Positions 1-8,450 of a stretch of 64,000 bases of DNA are shown one piece after another. The DNA comes from Loktanella sp. S4079. Its GTDB lineage: Bacteria > Pseudomonadota > Alphaproteobacteria > Rhodobacterales > Rhodobacteraceae. The stretch spans positions 1,116,001 through 1,180,000 of the forward strand of contig NZ_JXYE01000002.1 of NCBI RefSeq assembly GCF_000967725.1, given 5' to 3'. The notes beneath the pieces are model-generated. The model saw nothing but the letters and a program-made list of their open reading frames with translations, had not been told where the DNA came from and did not search any database. A program made the translations under genes and the position numbers. How positions within the stretch are numbered: position 1 is the stretch's first letter; each line of letters begins with the position of its first letter.

Positions 1-1064
1 CGCCAATTACTGTCATCGATATCATTGAGCCGAAACGTAACGTTTTCAACTTCATCAGGTAAATCAGGGTTTTCAGGAGAAAACGAAATTGTCGTCGTCG
101 AAGATGCCGTAACTCCAGCCGACGCCGTCCCGCTTTGGATGACAATGGCCGCGTTGTTGGACACATCCGGGTCAAGACCGTTCGTATTTTGAGTTTCACC
201 CGTGTAGTATACGAAAGCTGAGCTATTATCAGGGGTGTCGTCTGTGAACGTAAAGTTCACACCAACATTTCCAGCGTTCAAGGTAAAGCCGCTAGAAACA
301 TCATCTAAGTTATCAATCGCAGTTCCATCCCCGCTAGGGTCGGGAATAGAAGAGTAATCAAGAACTACAGTTTCACTTTGAAACAACCCATCACCGATGA
401 GCGTGTCATCGCCACCGCCACCATAAATCGTGTCGTTCCCGTCCCCGCCGGTCAGCGTATCATTTCCAGAACCACCTGAAATGGTATCCGCACCACCACC
501 ACCGTCGGCAACTAAATTTGAGTTCGTCCCTGAGGCATCAATAACCTCGTCCGCGTTGGTCAGTGTCAGATCATCGACCATTTCCAACGATTCAGTATCG
601 ACAATATCAATACCGTTCTCAAAGGTCGTCGAGACCTCAAGATAGGATACCTCACCCACGAGGTCGTCATCGTAGAACCAGTTGGATTTGCCGATCAGGT
701 TTGAATCCCGTTCAACATCATCAGGCACCGCATCCGTACCGAGGTTCTGGGTACCAATCACGGTCCCATTTTTAATGATGGTAAACTGCCCAGTGTCGTC
801 GATCGTGACATTCCACTCGGCGGTCTCGCCTTGGATCAGAGCGTCCTCAACAACGATCCGGTAGCGGGTCCCGTTGTCGTTCCCCCCCGTGCTATTATCG
901 TAAACCTCAAAGAACACATCGTTGGTGTTGCCCAACTGGCCAAAGACGATTGCGTCGTTGGAGGGCCCCGGACCAGTACTGAAATCAAAAATACGCTGCC
1001 AGCTTCGTCCGCCTGACAAATCATCAAACCGCGCAACTGCGGTAGCTTCAAAAACAGTAGCCAT
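1..1064 (-). CDS. LamG/RTX calcium-binding exoprotein, partial (C-terminus outside window)
   Basis: This frame stays open from an ATG at 1064 to the left edge, giving 354 codons without a stop; the C-terminus is missing. Residues ~1-150 read like a LamG / concanavalin A-like lectin domain (ARFDDLSGG, then WQRIFDFSTG, IVFGQLGNTNDVFFEVY). After ~residue 190 come glycine/aspartate nonapeptide repeats of the RTX type (GGSGNDTLTGGDGNDTIYGG), which in this family bind calcium outside the cell. A second beta-rich region rich in Asp, Asn, Ser and Thr follows. There is no N-terminal signal peptide, which fits type I secretion, where the signal lies at the C-terminus; that part cannot be seen. A possible ribosome site GGACGAG precedes the ATG. 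Adhesin, matrix protein or polysaccharide-binding enzyme are all possible; substrate unknown. Confidence 0.8.
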   Translation of the reverse strand, partial: MATVFEATAVARFDDLSGGRSWQRIFDFSTGPGPSNDAIVFGQLGNTNDVFFEVYDNSTGGNDNGTRYRIVVEDALIQGETAEWNVTIDDTGQFTIIKNGTVIGTQNLGTDAVPDDVERDSNLIGKSNWFYDDDLVGEVSYLEVSTTFENGIDIVDTESLEMVDDLTLTNADEVIDASGTNSNLVADGGGGADTISGGSGNDTLTGGDGNDTIYGGGGDDTLIGDGLFQSETVVLDYSSIPDPSGDGTAIDNLDDVSSGFTLNAGNVGVNFTFTDDTPDNSSAFVYYTGETQNTNGLDPDVSNNAAIVIQSGTASAGVTASSTTTISFSPENPDLPDEVENVTFRLNDIDDSNW

Positions 1065-1434
1065 TCACTCGTCCAAAATTTGTATTGTCGTCCCGGGTGG
1101 TCCCTCGCGCGTAACAACCACGGCGCGCGAAATCCAGAGCAAATAGTCAACAAAATAAGACTTCTAACGAAAAAATAGTTAATTTTCACCCCGGCGTAGT
1201 TTATGAAAATACTTAACTCAACTTTCACGCGAGAGGGCGGTAAAATTTCGGGCAGCTGTTCAACGAAACACGTCGGCAAGCCGAACAACACTCCTTAGCT
1301 GCGCCAATATATCCCATATCATTTCGTGCTTACATTATTGCCCCGGCAGGCCCAACACACTAGAACCACCTCAAACGCGCGCCTTTCTCCGGAATCGGCG
1401 CCGTCGCAGAGTAGCCAACACGAGGAGAGCCAAA
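1065..1434. other. Intergenic region between divergent RTX gene and ctaD
   Basis: A 370-base gap between two divergent genes. The middle (about 1140-1220) is AT-richer than the surroundings. It must hold promoters for both neighbours, but I cannot pick a convincing -35/-10 pair. Short open frames here lack recognisable products. A GAGGAG ribosome site lies just before ctaD. Confidence 0.6.
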
Positions 1435-3108
1435 ATGGCAGATGCAGCCATCCACGGCGACGAACATCACGACGACCGGGGGTTCTTTACCCGGTGGTTT
1501 ATGTCGACAAACCACAAAGATATCGGGATTCTGTACCTATTCACCGCCGGTGCGTTAGGTTTCGTTTCGGTGTTGTTCACCGTCTACATGCGCCTGGAGC
1601 TGATGCACCCTGGCGTGCAGTACATGTGTACTGAAGGCGCACGCTTTATCGCCGATAGTGCCGCAACATGTACGCCCAACGGACACCTTTGGAACGTGAT
1701 GATCACCTATCACGGCGTTCTGATGATGTTCTTTGTTGTCATTCCTGCGCTCTTTGGTGGCTTTGGTAACTACCTGATGCCACTTCAGATCGGTGCGCCC
1801 GATATGGCGTTCCCACGTCTGAACAACCTGTCTTACTGGATGTTCGTCTCTGGTGCGTCACTCGGCGTTGCGTCGATGCTGACACCCGGTGGCAACGGCC
1901 AATTGGGTTCCGGTGTTGGCTGGGTTTTGTATCCGCCGCTCTCAACCTCTGAGGCAGGCATGTCGATGGATCTCGCGATCTTTGCGGTTCACCTTTCTGG
2001 TGCGTCCTCGATCTTGGGTGCGATCAACATGATCACTACATTCCTGAATATGCGTGCGCCTGGCATGACACTTCACAAAGTGCCACTGTTCGCTTGGTCG
2101 ATTTTTGTGACATCTTGGTTGATCCTTCTTGCCCTGCCTGTTCTGGCTGGCGCGATCACAATGCTGCTGACAGACCGCAACTTTGACACCACGTTCTTCC
2201 AACCTGAAGGCGGCGGTGACCCGATCTTGTATCAGCACATTCTGTGGTTCTTTGGACACCCAGAAGTATACATCATCATCATCCCCGGCTTTGGTATCGT
2301 GAGCCACATCATCGCAACCTTCTCGCGCAAGCCGATCTTTGGTTACCTGCCGATGGTTTACGCGATGGTCGCAATTGGTGTTCTGGGCTTCGTTGTTTGG
2401 GCGCACCACATGTACACCGTTGGTATGTCTCTGACACAGCAGTCTTACTTTATGCTGGCAACCATGGTGATCGCGGTTCCAACTGGGGTTAAGATCTTCT
2501 CTTGGATTGCGACAATGTGGGGCGGTTCAGTTGAGTTCCGCACACCTATGGTCTGGGCGTTCGGCTTCTTGTTCCTCTTCACCGTTGGTGGGGTAACCGG
2601 GATCGTTCTGTCACAAGCTGGCGTCGACCGCGTTTATCACGACACTTACTACGTTGTGGCTCACTTCCACTACGTTATGTCGCTGGGTGCAGTCTTTTCG
2701 ATCTTTGCAGGTATCTACTTCTACCTGCCAAAGTTCTCGGGCCGCATGGCACCTGAATGGGCTGGTAAGGTGCATTTCTGGATGATGTTCATCGGTGCAA
2801 ACATGACCTTCTTCCCACAGCACTTCTTGGGGCGTCAGGGCATGCCACGTCGGTACATCGACTACCCTGATGCTTTCGCAACTTGGAACTTGGTTTCCAG
2901 CTGGGGTGCGTTCCTATCCTTCGCTTCCTTCGTCTTCTTCTTGGGTGTGATTGCTTACACCCTGCTGAAAGGCAAAAAAGTTGAAGAGAACAACCCTTGG
3001 AACGAGTATGCAGATACACTCGAATGGACACTGCCCTGCCCTCCTCCAGAGCACACATTCGAGACACTCCCAAAGCAGGAAGACTGGGACAAACAACCCG
3101 CTCACTAA
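1435..3108 (+). CDS. ctaD: Cytochrome c oxidase subunit I, aa3 type
   Basis: This is the catalytic, heme- and copper-carrying subunit of aa3-type cytochrome c oxidase. It reduces O2 to water at the inner membrane and pumps protons. At 557 residues it has the usual length and about twelve membrane segments. Visible ligands are His93 (TYHG), His275 with cross-link Tyr279 in WFFGHPEVY, the CuB pair His324-His325 (AHHMYTVG), and His410/His412 in [12 protein letters not shown]. Proton-channel residues Asp123 ([12 protein letters not shown]) and Glu277 are present. The ATG has a GAGGAG ribosome site. The gene stands alone with its own terminator; subunits II and III and assembly genes are not here, as is common for ctaD in Rhodobacterales. 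Confidence 0.98.
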   Translation: MADAAIHGDEHHDDRGFFTRWFMSTNHKDIGILYLFTAGALGFVSVLFTVYMRLELMHPGVQYMCTEGARFIADSAATCTPNGHLWNVMITYHGVLMMFFVVIPALFGGFGNYLMPLQIGAPDMAFPRLNNLSYWMFVSGASLGVASMLTPGGNGQLGSGVGWVLYPPLSTSEAGMSMDLAIFAVHLSGASSILGAINMITTFLNMRAPGMTLHKVPLFAWSIFVTSWLILLALPVLAGAITMLLTDRNFDTTFFQPEGGGDPILYQHILWFFGHPEVYIIIIPGFGIVSHIIATFSRKPIFGYLPMVYAMVAIGVLGFVVWAHHMYTVGMSLTQQSYFMLATMVIAVPTGVKIFSWIATMWGGSVEFRTPMVWAFGFLFLFTVGGVTGIVLSQAGVDRVYHDTYYVVAHFHYVMSLGAVFSIFAGIYFYLPKFSGRMAPEWAGKVHFWMMFIGANMTFFPQHFLGRQGMPRRYIDYPDAFATWNLVSSWGAFLSFASFVFFLGVIAYTLLKGKKVEENNPWNEYADTLEWTLPCPPPEHTFETLPKQEDWDKQPAH

Positions 3109-3128
3109 ATCGGGTTGAATACAAAGAA

Positions 3129-3156
3129 AGGCCTCGCATTTTGCGGGGCCTTTTTT
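3129..3156 (+). terminator. Rho-independent terminator of ctaD
   Basis: A 9-bp stem (AGGCCTCGC with GCGGGGCCT, one G-T pair), loop ATTTT, then six T. It starts 20 bases after the ctaD stop. Confidence 0.9.
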
Positions 3157-3300
3157 GGTTGGTCGTTGCCAAATAGGTAGGAAGCTAGATCAGTCAATGT
3201 TCGGCAAGGAAACACCAAAAAATTTCCGCGTACCGATTACAGGTTGAACTCGTAAACACGACGCTGCATGAGAAAAATTAAGCAATCGAGTTCGAGCTAA

Positions 3301-4131
3301 ATGCATATTTCAATTCATTATATCAATCTAGATCATTCAACTGGGCGCCGGGATTACATGGAAAACATGTTCGACGGTTTAGGGCTACGTGCGACCCGAC
3401 TTTCTGCAATCAAAGGCAGCGCGCTAAGCGAAGAAGAGTGCCGTCACTACAACCCGATTCAATACAACACAAGCAGACGATCGGCTCAAGAAGTGGGCTG
3501 TTATCTGAGTCATCGCGCGATCTGGAAGAAGATTGCAGAAGGTGACGCAGCATTCGGGGCGGTGTTCGAAGATGACATCAAACTGCTACCCGAAGCGGTG
3601 GGTTTACTGTCAGACACCTCTTGGATTCCAGACGATGTCGCTTTCATCAAACTAGATTCCTGTATCATTGAAGTCGAACAAGGCGCATTCCGCGATCTAG
3701 AATCAACTTCACGTCGGCTACGCAGAATGCATTCACTTCTTCACGGATTGGCGGGTTATATCGTCTCGAAGAAATTTGCGGCCACGCTGCTAGAACGCAC
3801 CAAAATTATGCGTGCACCAATCGACGATCAAGTCTTTGACCCTGAATATGGCGTCTTTCGAGGAACCAAAGTTTGGCAACTCTATCCCGCGATTTGCTAT
3901 CAGGAATTGTTCGATCAAGAGAACCCATTCCTACCGGCGACTGCTGAACTTTCCAGCATGCAAGAGTCACGGGAGCATAATCGATATCATAGGCCTAAAA
4001 TGCCATTTGGTTGGCAAAAGATTCTGCGTGAAATCTACCGCCCCTACCGACATGCAAAGATCAGGTTCAATCAGTTTGTGAACCGAACCGTGTATCGTAC
4101 CGTGTGCGAAACCGTACCCTTCAAAGAGTAG
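3301..4131 (+). CDS. Glycosyltransferase family 25 (LOS/LPS-type)
   Basis: A 276-residue protein of the GT25 family, whose bacterial members add sugars (often galactose) to lipooligosaccharide. The opening IHYINLDHSTGRRDYM matches the family's N-terminal INLD..RR motif. VGCYLSHRAIWKKIA (residues ~62-76) and the acidic VFEDDIKL near residue 86 match the central and catalytic motifs. No signal peptide or membrane helix is evident, so it probably acts on the cytoplasmic face. It has no glycan-gene neighbours and its DNA is AT-richer than ctaD or carA, which suggests a singly acquired surface-glycan gene. Acceptor and donor cannot be inferred. Confidence 0.85.
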   Translation: MHISIHYINLDHSTGRRDYMENMFDGLGLRATRLSAIKGSALSEEECRHYNPIQYNTSRRSAQEVGCYLSHRAIWKKIAEGDAAFGAVFEDDIKLLPEAVGLLSDTSWIPDDVAFIKLDSCIIEVEQGAFRDLESTSRRLRRMHSLLHGLAGYIVSKKFAATLLERTKIMRAPIDDQVFDPEYGVFRGTKVWQLYPAICYQELFDQENPFLPATAELSSMQESREHNRYHRPKMPFGWQKILREIYRPYRHAKIRFNQFVNRTVYRTVCETVPFKE

Positions 4132-4211
4132 CAATTATCGTCTTGCGACTTTTGGTCCGCGTGCAGAATTAGTGCCCAACGACTATTGTGCAAACAAAAC
4201 GACGGTACGAA

Positions 4212-4694
4212 ATGCCCTATGAATGGTCCAATCCAACACCCAAAGGCGCTGGCCAGAGACTGACCCTCTGGCCTTATCGATCATTGTTGCGCAGGGATTT
4301 CGTTGTTTTCATGACGGCGACTGCAACGCTCATTTTGATTCCGCTATTGGCTGTCTTGGGCACCGGGGCAATGTGGTACGTGTTGCCGTTTTTCACACTG
4401 ATGTTTTCGGGGCTATGGTGGGCAATCAGCCTAAGCTATCGGCGCGGTGAAGTGCTTGAGGAATTGACCTTTGACGAGACGAATGCCGCACTCGTGCGGC
4501 ATAACCCAAACGGGCGCACACAAACCTGGCGCGCAAATCGGTATTGGGTGACCGTTCACTTGCACCCCACCGACGGACCTGTCGAAAATTATATTACCCT
4601 ACGTGGCGGCGACCGCGAGGTAGAGATCGGCGCGTTCTTGGATGTCACTGAACGCGCCGCGCTTTATGATGATCTGAAGCGCGCGTTCAGTTAA
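4212..4694 (+). CDS. DUF2244 family membrane protein
   Basis: A 160-residue protein matching the alphaproteobacterial DUF2244 family: MPYEW start, a LTLWPYRSL segment, then two close hydrophobic helices at ~30-75 (ATATLILIPLLAVLG and WYVLPFFTLMFSGLWW) and a soluble C-terminal half ending VTERAALYDDLKRAF. I start at the ATG at 4212 because the family begins MPY-W; an in-frame GTG at 4188 would add eight residues. Function is unknown. The last four bases (TTAA, 4691-4694) are shared with the stop of the convergent YqeY-like gene. Confidence 0.85.
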   Translation: MPYEWSNPTPKGAGQRLTLWPYRSLLRRDFVVFMTATATLILIPLLAVLGTGAMWYVLPFFTLMFSGLWWAISLSYRRGEVLEELTFDETNAALVRHNPNGRTQTWRANRYWVTVHLHPTDGPVENYITLRGGDREVEIGAFLDVTERAALYDDLKRAFS

Positions 4695-5152
4695 CCGAGG
4701 CGCGATTTCACCAATGGGCCCGCTTTGGCAAAGTCCATTTGTCCAGTGAACTTCCCCTTAAGCACCGCCATCACCTTGCCCATGTCGCGAATGCTCTGAG
4801 CGCCCGCTTCGGAAATCGCTGCGTCAATGGCAGATTCGGCTTCCTCGTCCGTTAATTGGCGCGGCAGGAAATCTTCGATGACTTTGATCTCAGAAAGCTC
4901 CTTTTCGGCAAGCTCAAGACGACCGCCTTCTTCATAGGCACGCGCGCTCTCCTGACGTTGTTTGACCATCCGTCCCAAGATGGCCAGTACATCGGCATCT
5001 GTGACGCCACTGTCATCATCGCCCGTCCCGCGTTGGGCAATATCTTTATCTTTGATGGCTGCATTAATCAGCCGCAATGTCGAAAGGCGGTCTGCTTCTT
5101 TCGACTTCATTGCTTCCTTTAGGGCCTGATTGACCCGTTCGCGCATGTTCAT
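4691..5152 (-). CDS. GatB/YqeY domain protein
   Basis: A 153-residue stand-alone YqeY protein. It resembles the helical tail domain of GatB (present in full at 36.7 kb), a domain thought to contact tRNA in amidotransferases; the role of the free form is not established. Family features are the N-terminal LKEAMKSKEADRLSTLRLI, a central EDFLPRQLTDEE, and the end GPLVKSRLG. A GGGAAA ribosome site lies upstream of the ATG at 5152; a second ATG two codons later is equally possible. It is divergent from carA and convergent with the DUF2244 gene, a stop-to-stop overlap of four bases. Confidence 0.9.
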   Translation of the reverse strand: MNMRERVNQALKEAMKSKEADRLSTLRLINAAIKDKDIAQRGTGDDDSGVTDADVLAILGRMVKQRQESARAYEEGGRLELAEKELSEIKVIEDFLPRQLTDEEAESAIDAAISEAGAQSIRDMGKVMAVLKGKFTGQMDFAKAGPLVKSRLG

Positions 5153-5325
5153 GAGTTTTCCCGATCACGAAGCTTCAAACGAAAGGCCACCTTACTGCGA
5201 CGTTATCGGCATGACAAGACAAAGCGCCGTAGCGTCACCCCTTGTTTCAAAGGCAAATATACGGCCTTGACCCGGCTTGCTTGCCCTCGTAAACCCTGCT
5301 CAATTTGACTGATCGGAGACATGGG

Positions 5326-6462
5326 ATGACGCAGAAACCAACAGCCTGCTTGGCACTTGCGGATGGCACGATCTTTTACGGCGTGGGATTCGGGGCCACC
5401 GGTTCAACCGTCGCAGAGCTTTGCTTTAACACAGCAATGACCGGCTATCAGGAAATCATGACAGACCCTTCTTATGCGGGACAAGTTGTGACATTCACCT
5501 TCCCGCACATCGGGAATACTGGCGTTAACCCAGAGGATGATGAAACCGCCGATCCAGTCGCCGAAGGCATGGTGGTCAAATGGGATCCGACCGAACCATC
5601 GAACTGGCGTACAACGCAAGATTTGACATCATGGCTATCCAGCCGGAACCGCATCGGCGTCGGTGGTATCGATACCCGCCGCCTGACCCGCGCGATCCGT
5701 CAGCAAGGCGCGCCGCATGTTGCGCTGGCCCATGACCCCGAAGGCAACTTTGACATTGCTGCTCTGGTTCAAAAGGCCCGCGATTTTGCCGGACTTGAAG
5801 GGCTAGACCTCGCAAAAGAAGTTACCTGTGCGCAGTCTTACACTTGGGACGAAACGCGTTGGGCATGGCCAGATGGCTTTGGCAAGCAAACAGAACCACG
5901 GCACAAGGTTGTCGCCATTGATTTCGGTGCAAAGCGCAACATTCTGCGTTGCCTCGCGAGTGCAGGCTGTGACGTCACCGTTCTACCTGCATCCGCCACC
6001 GCCGAAGACGTGCTGGCGCTGAACCCCGATGGCGTATTCTTGTCAAATGGCCCCGGCGACCCGGCAGCGACTGGCGAATATGCCGTTCGAATGATCAAGA
6101 GCGTGCTCGACGCAGATATTCCCGTCTTTGGGATTTGCCTTGGGCATCAGATGCTTGCCCTCGCCTTGGGTGCAAAAACGATCAAAATGAACCACGGGCA
6201 CCACGGTGCGAACCACCCGGTCAAGGATAAGGAAACTGGCAAGGTCGAAATCACCTCGATGAACCACGGGTTCACCGTGGATGCGCAAACCTTGCCCGAA
6301 GGTGTCGTCGAAACACATGTGTCGCTCTTTGACGGCAGCAACTGTGGAATCAAGGTCGCAAACCGCCCGGTCTTCAGCGTTCAATACCACCCAGAGGCAA
6401 GCCCCGGTCCACAGGATAGCTACTACCTGTTTGAACGTTTCGCCGCGGCCATGGCAGGGTAA
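5326..6462 (+). CDS. carA: Carbamoyl phosphate synthase, small (glutaminase) subunit
   Basis: CarA hydrolyses glutamine and passes ammonia to CarB to make carbamoyl phosphate for arginine and pyrimidines. The 378-residue product has the CarA N-terminal domain (YGVGFGATGSTVAELCFNT) and a C-terminal class I amidotransferase domain with nucleophile Cys271 in FGICLGHQM and the pair His355/Glu357 in QYHPEASPGP. I start at the ATG at 5326, with GGAGA seven bases upstream, rather than at an in-frame TTG at 5305. carB is not adjacent, which is common in this group. No terminator is evident before the following GT2 gene. Confidence 0.97.
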   Translation: MTQKPTACLALADGTIFYGVGFGATGSTVAELCFNTAMTGYQEIMTDPSYAGQVVTFTFPHIGNTGVNPEDDETADPVAEGMVVKWDPTEPSNWRTTQDLTSWLSSRNRIGVGGIDTRRLTRAIRQQGAPHVALAHDPEGNFDIAALVQKARDFAGLEGLDLAKEVTCAQSYTWDETRWAWPDGFGKQTEPRHKVVAIDFGAKRNILRCLASAGCDVTVLPASATAEDVLALNPDGVFLSNGPGDPAATGEYAVRMIKSVLDADIPVFGICLGHQMLALALGAKTIKMNHGHHGANHPVKDKETGKVEITSMNHGFTVDAQTLPEGVVETHVSLFDGSNCGIKVANRPVFSVQYHPEASPGPQDSYYLFERFAAAMAG

Positions 6463-6477
6463 ATTACCGGCCGCGCA

Positions 6478-6493
6478 TTAACCCAACATTAAC
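6478..6493. promoter_or_regulatory. CtrA-type binding site (TTAA-N7-TTAAC)
   Basis: TTAACCCAACATTAAC is an exact match to the full consensus TTAA-N7-TTAAC for the cell-cycle regulator CtrA. It lies in the 74-base gap between carA and the GT2 gene, ending 43 bases before the GT2 ATG, where a promoter-bound regulator would be expected. The assignment rests on motif and position only. Confidence 0.6.
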
Positions 6494-6498
6494 TATCA

Positions 6499-6513
6499 CG
6501 GACGCATCGTCCG
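6499..6513. repeat. Inverted repeat upstream of GT2 gene
   Basis: CGGACG, CAT, CGTCCG: a perfect 6-3-6 inverted repeat five bases after the CtrA-type box. No T-run follows, so it is more likely an operator or leader hairpin than a terminator. Confidence 0.4.
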
Positions 6514-6536
6514 ATGAGTTATTCGTTGGATTAATC

Positions 6537-8450
6537 ATGGCCGTTTTGCAAATCGACATTCACAAACAGGGCGCCCCATCGCATGCGGGCGCCCTTTCTT
6601 CGGTTTTAGCGCAAGAATTGGTGCTGATGGGCGCGATTACTGCGCAAAATGCTCAAGCTGCTGAAGATGTCGCAAATGCCCGCGCGCTACGGCTTGCGGA
6701 TGTGATGACCTATCGGTTTGGCGTATCACAATATTCCGTTGCGACTGCACTGGCAGCCACTTACCGCACGCGCCTTATTGATCCGGTTAGCGAGGCTCCT
6801 GATAAGTCATTGATAGAAAGACTAAACGCTCGAAAATGCATCCGGTTCGGGCTGATGCCTTGGCGTAAAATGGGCGGTGAGACTATCATTCTCTCGGCGC
6901 GCCCTGACGAATTTGGTCGGCACGCCCCCATGCTGCGTGATCTCTTCGGGCCTGTTCGCATGGCTCTCACGACGCAGGATCAGTTAAACCGTGCCATCGC
7001 CCGCCTCTTTACCGCTGAACTCGTCACCGATGCCGAGACAAAGACGCCCTTGGATGAAAGCTGCCGCAATTGGAATCCCGTTCGCGCGTTTTGGACGGGC
7101 ACTGCGCTGATTGTTGCGGTCATAATGACGAGTTGGTTTGCGCCCCTCGCCGCGCTTACAATCCTGATGGGTTGGGCCGTGATTACATTGATCTTAACCA
7201 CCGGCCTCAAGGCGACGGCAGCGTTCCTTGGCATGCGGACAAAAGACCAGAAACACGCGCAAGTGAGCCCGGCAAGACTGCCAGTAATCACCATGCTCGT
7301 GCCGCTCTATAACGAAAAAGCCATCGCAGAGCACTTGCTCGCGCGGCTCAGCGCATTGCGCTATCCGCGTGAATTACTAGATGTTTGCCTCGTTCTCGAG
7401 GCCGATGACGAAACCACACGTGAAACGCTTGGGCGGACGACGCTCCCTCACGGGGTGCGCCCGGTGATTGTCCCCAAGGGTGGCGTTAAAACAAAACCGC
7501 GCGCTTTGAACTATGCGCTTGATTTTGCAAGAGGCAGCATAATCGGCGTTTGGGATGCAGAGGATGCTCCAGCACCTGATCAACTGCACAGCGTTGCGCA
7601 AGCTTTTGCAAATTGCCCGCAGGATGTCGTCTGCCTGCAAGGTAAACTGGATTATTACAATGCGAGTGCGAACTGGTTAACACGTTGCTTTACCATCGAA
7701 TACGCCAGTTGGTTCCGTGTCATCTTGCCAGGACTTGAACGGTTGGGGTTGGCCGTTCCGCTGGGCGGGACCACGCTGTTCTTTAAACGCGATGCCTTGG
7801 ACCGTTTAGGCGGATGGGACGCACATAACGTCACCGAAGATGCGGATCTTGGAATCCGGCTGGCCCGCCATGGATATCGCACCGCTCTTATTGATACGGT
7901 CACCGAAGAAGAGGCGAATGGCCGCTCGTGGCCTTGGGTGAAACAGCGGTCACGTTGGCTCAAGGGGTACGCGATCACCTATTGTGTGCATATGCGCGAC
8001 CCGCTGAAACTCTGGCGCGACCTTGGGGCTTGGGGCTTCTTTGGGGTGCAACTGCTGTTCTTAGGCACGCTTTCACAATTTGTGCTCGCACCGTTGCTGT
8101 GGACATTCTGGTTGCCGCTATTGGGCATCGCGCACCCGCTCGAATCTGTCTTGCCGAATTGGGCATTTTGGGGGCTGGCCATCCTATTCGTCACTTCCGA
8201 AATCGTTGGCTGGTTGACCGCCTTTGTCGCGCTGCGCAAAGCGCGCAAGTCTTGGCTATTCAAATGGGCCTTTACGCTGACCTGCTATTTCCCACTGGGT
8301 GCGATGGCCGCATATAAAGGCATCTACGAATTAATCGTGAAACCGTTCTACTGGGATAAAACGGCCCACGGTGTCTTGCTTCCCCAAAGTTGGCGGGAAA
8401 GCGCTATTCAGCAGCCTCAACCGCCTGCGCATCCAACTTCAACCGGGTGA
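6537..8450 (+). CDS. Processive family 2 glycosyltransferase with GspE-like N-terminal domain
   Basis: A 637-residue membrane glycosyltransferase. Residues ~15-165 resemble the N-terminal helical domain of GspE-type proteins (also found in bacteriophage receptor protein NfrB and c-di-GMP-binding MshEN). Two membrane helices follow at ~185-225, then a GT2 domain from ITMLVPLYNE (residue ~251) with EADDE (~288), DAED (340-343), TEDAD (433-437) and the processive-enzyme motif QRSRW (470-474), and a hydrophobic C-terminal region. This is the layout of cellulose/hyaluronan/poly-GlcNAc-type synthases, so a secreted polysaccharide is likely, but sugar and linkage are unknown. No partner genes adjoin. 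A CtrA-type box lies upstream. The last 47 bases overlap the convergent GntR gene. Confidence 0.85.
   Translation: MAVLQIDIHKQGAPSHAGALSSVLAQELVLMGAITAQNAQAAEDVANARALRLADVMTYRFGVSQYSVATALAATYRTRLIDPVSEAPDKSLIERLNARKCIRFGLMPWRKMGGETIILSARPDEFGRHAPMLRDLFGPVRMALTTQDQLNRAIARLFTAELVTDAETKTPLDESCRNWNPVRAFWTGTALIVAVIMTSWFAPLAALTILMGWAVITLILTTGLKATAAFLGMRTKDQKHAQVSPARLPVITMLVPLYNEKAIAEHLLARLSALRYPRELLDVCLVLEADDETTRETLGRTTLPHGVRPVIVPKGGVKTKPRALNYALDFARGSIIGVWDAEDAPAPDQLHSVAQAFANCPQDVVCLQGKLDYYNASANWLTRCFTIEYASWFRVILPGLERLGLAVPLGGTTLFFKRDALDRLGGWDAHNVTEDADLGIRLARHGYRTALIDTVTEEEANGRSWPWVKQRSRWLKGYAITYCVHMRDPLKLWRDLGAWGFFGVQLLFLGTLSQFVLAPLLWTFWLPLLGIAHPLESVLPNWAFWGLAILFVTSEIVGWLTAFVALRKARKSWLFKWAFTLTCYFPLGAMAAYKGIYELIVKPFYWDKTAHGVLLPQSWRESAIQQPQPPAHPTSTG

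Noticed and set aside
836..1291. 151-codon minus-strand frame over the RTX gene start
   Set aside because: It is out of frame with the LamG/RTX coding sequence, which has clear domain motifs and stays open to the edge.
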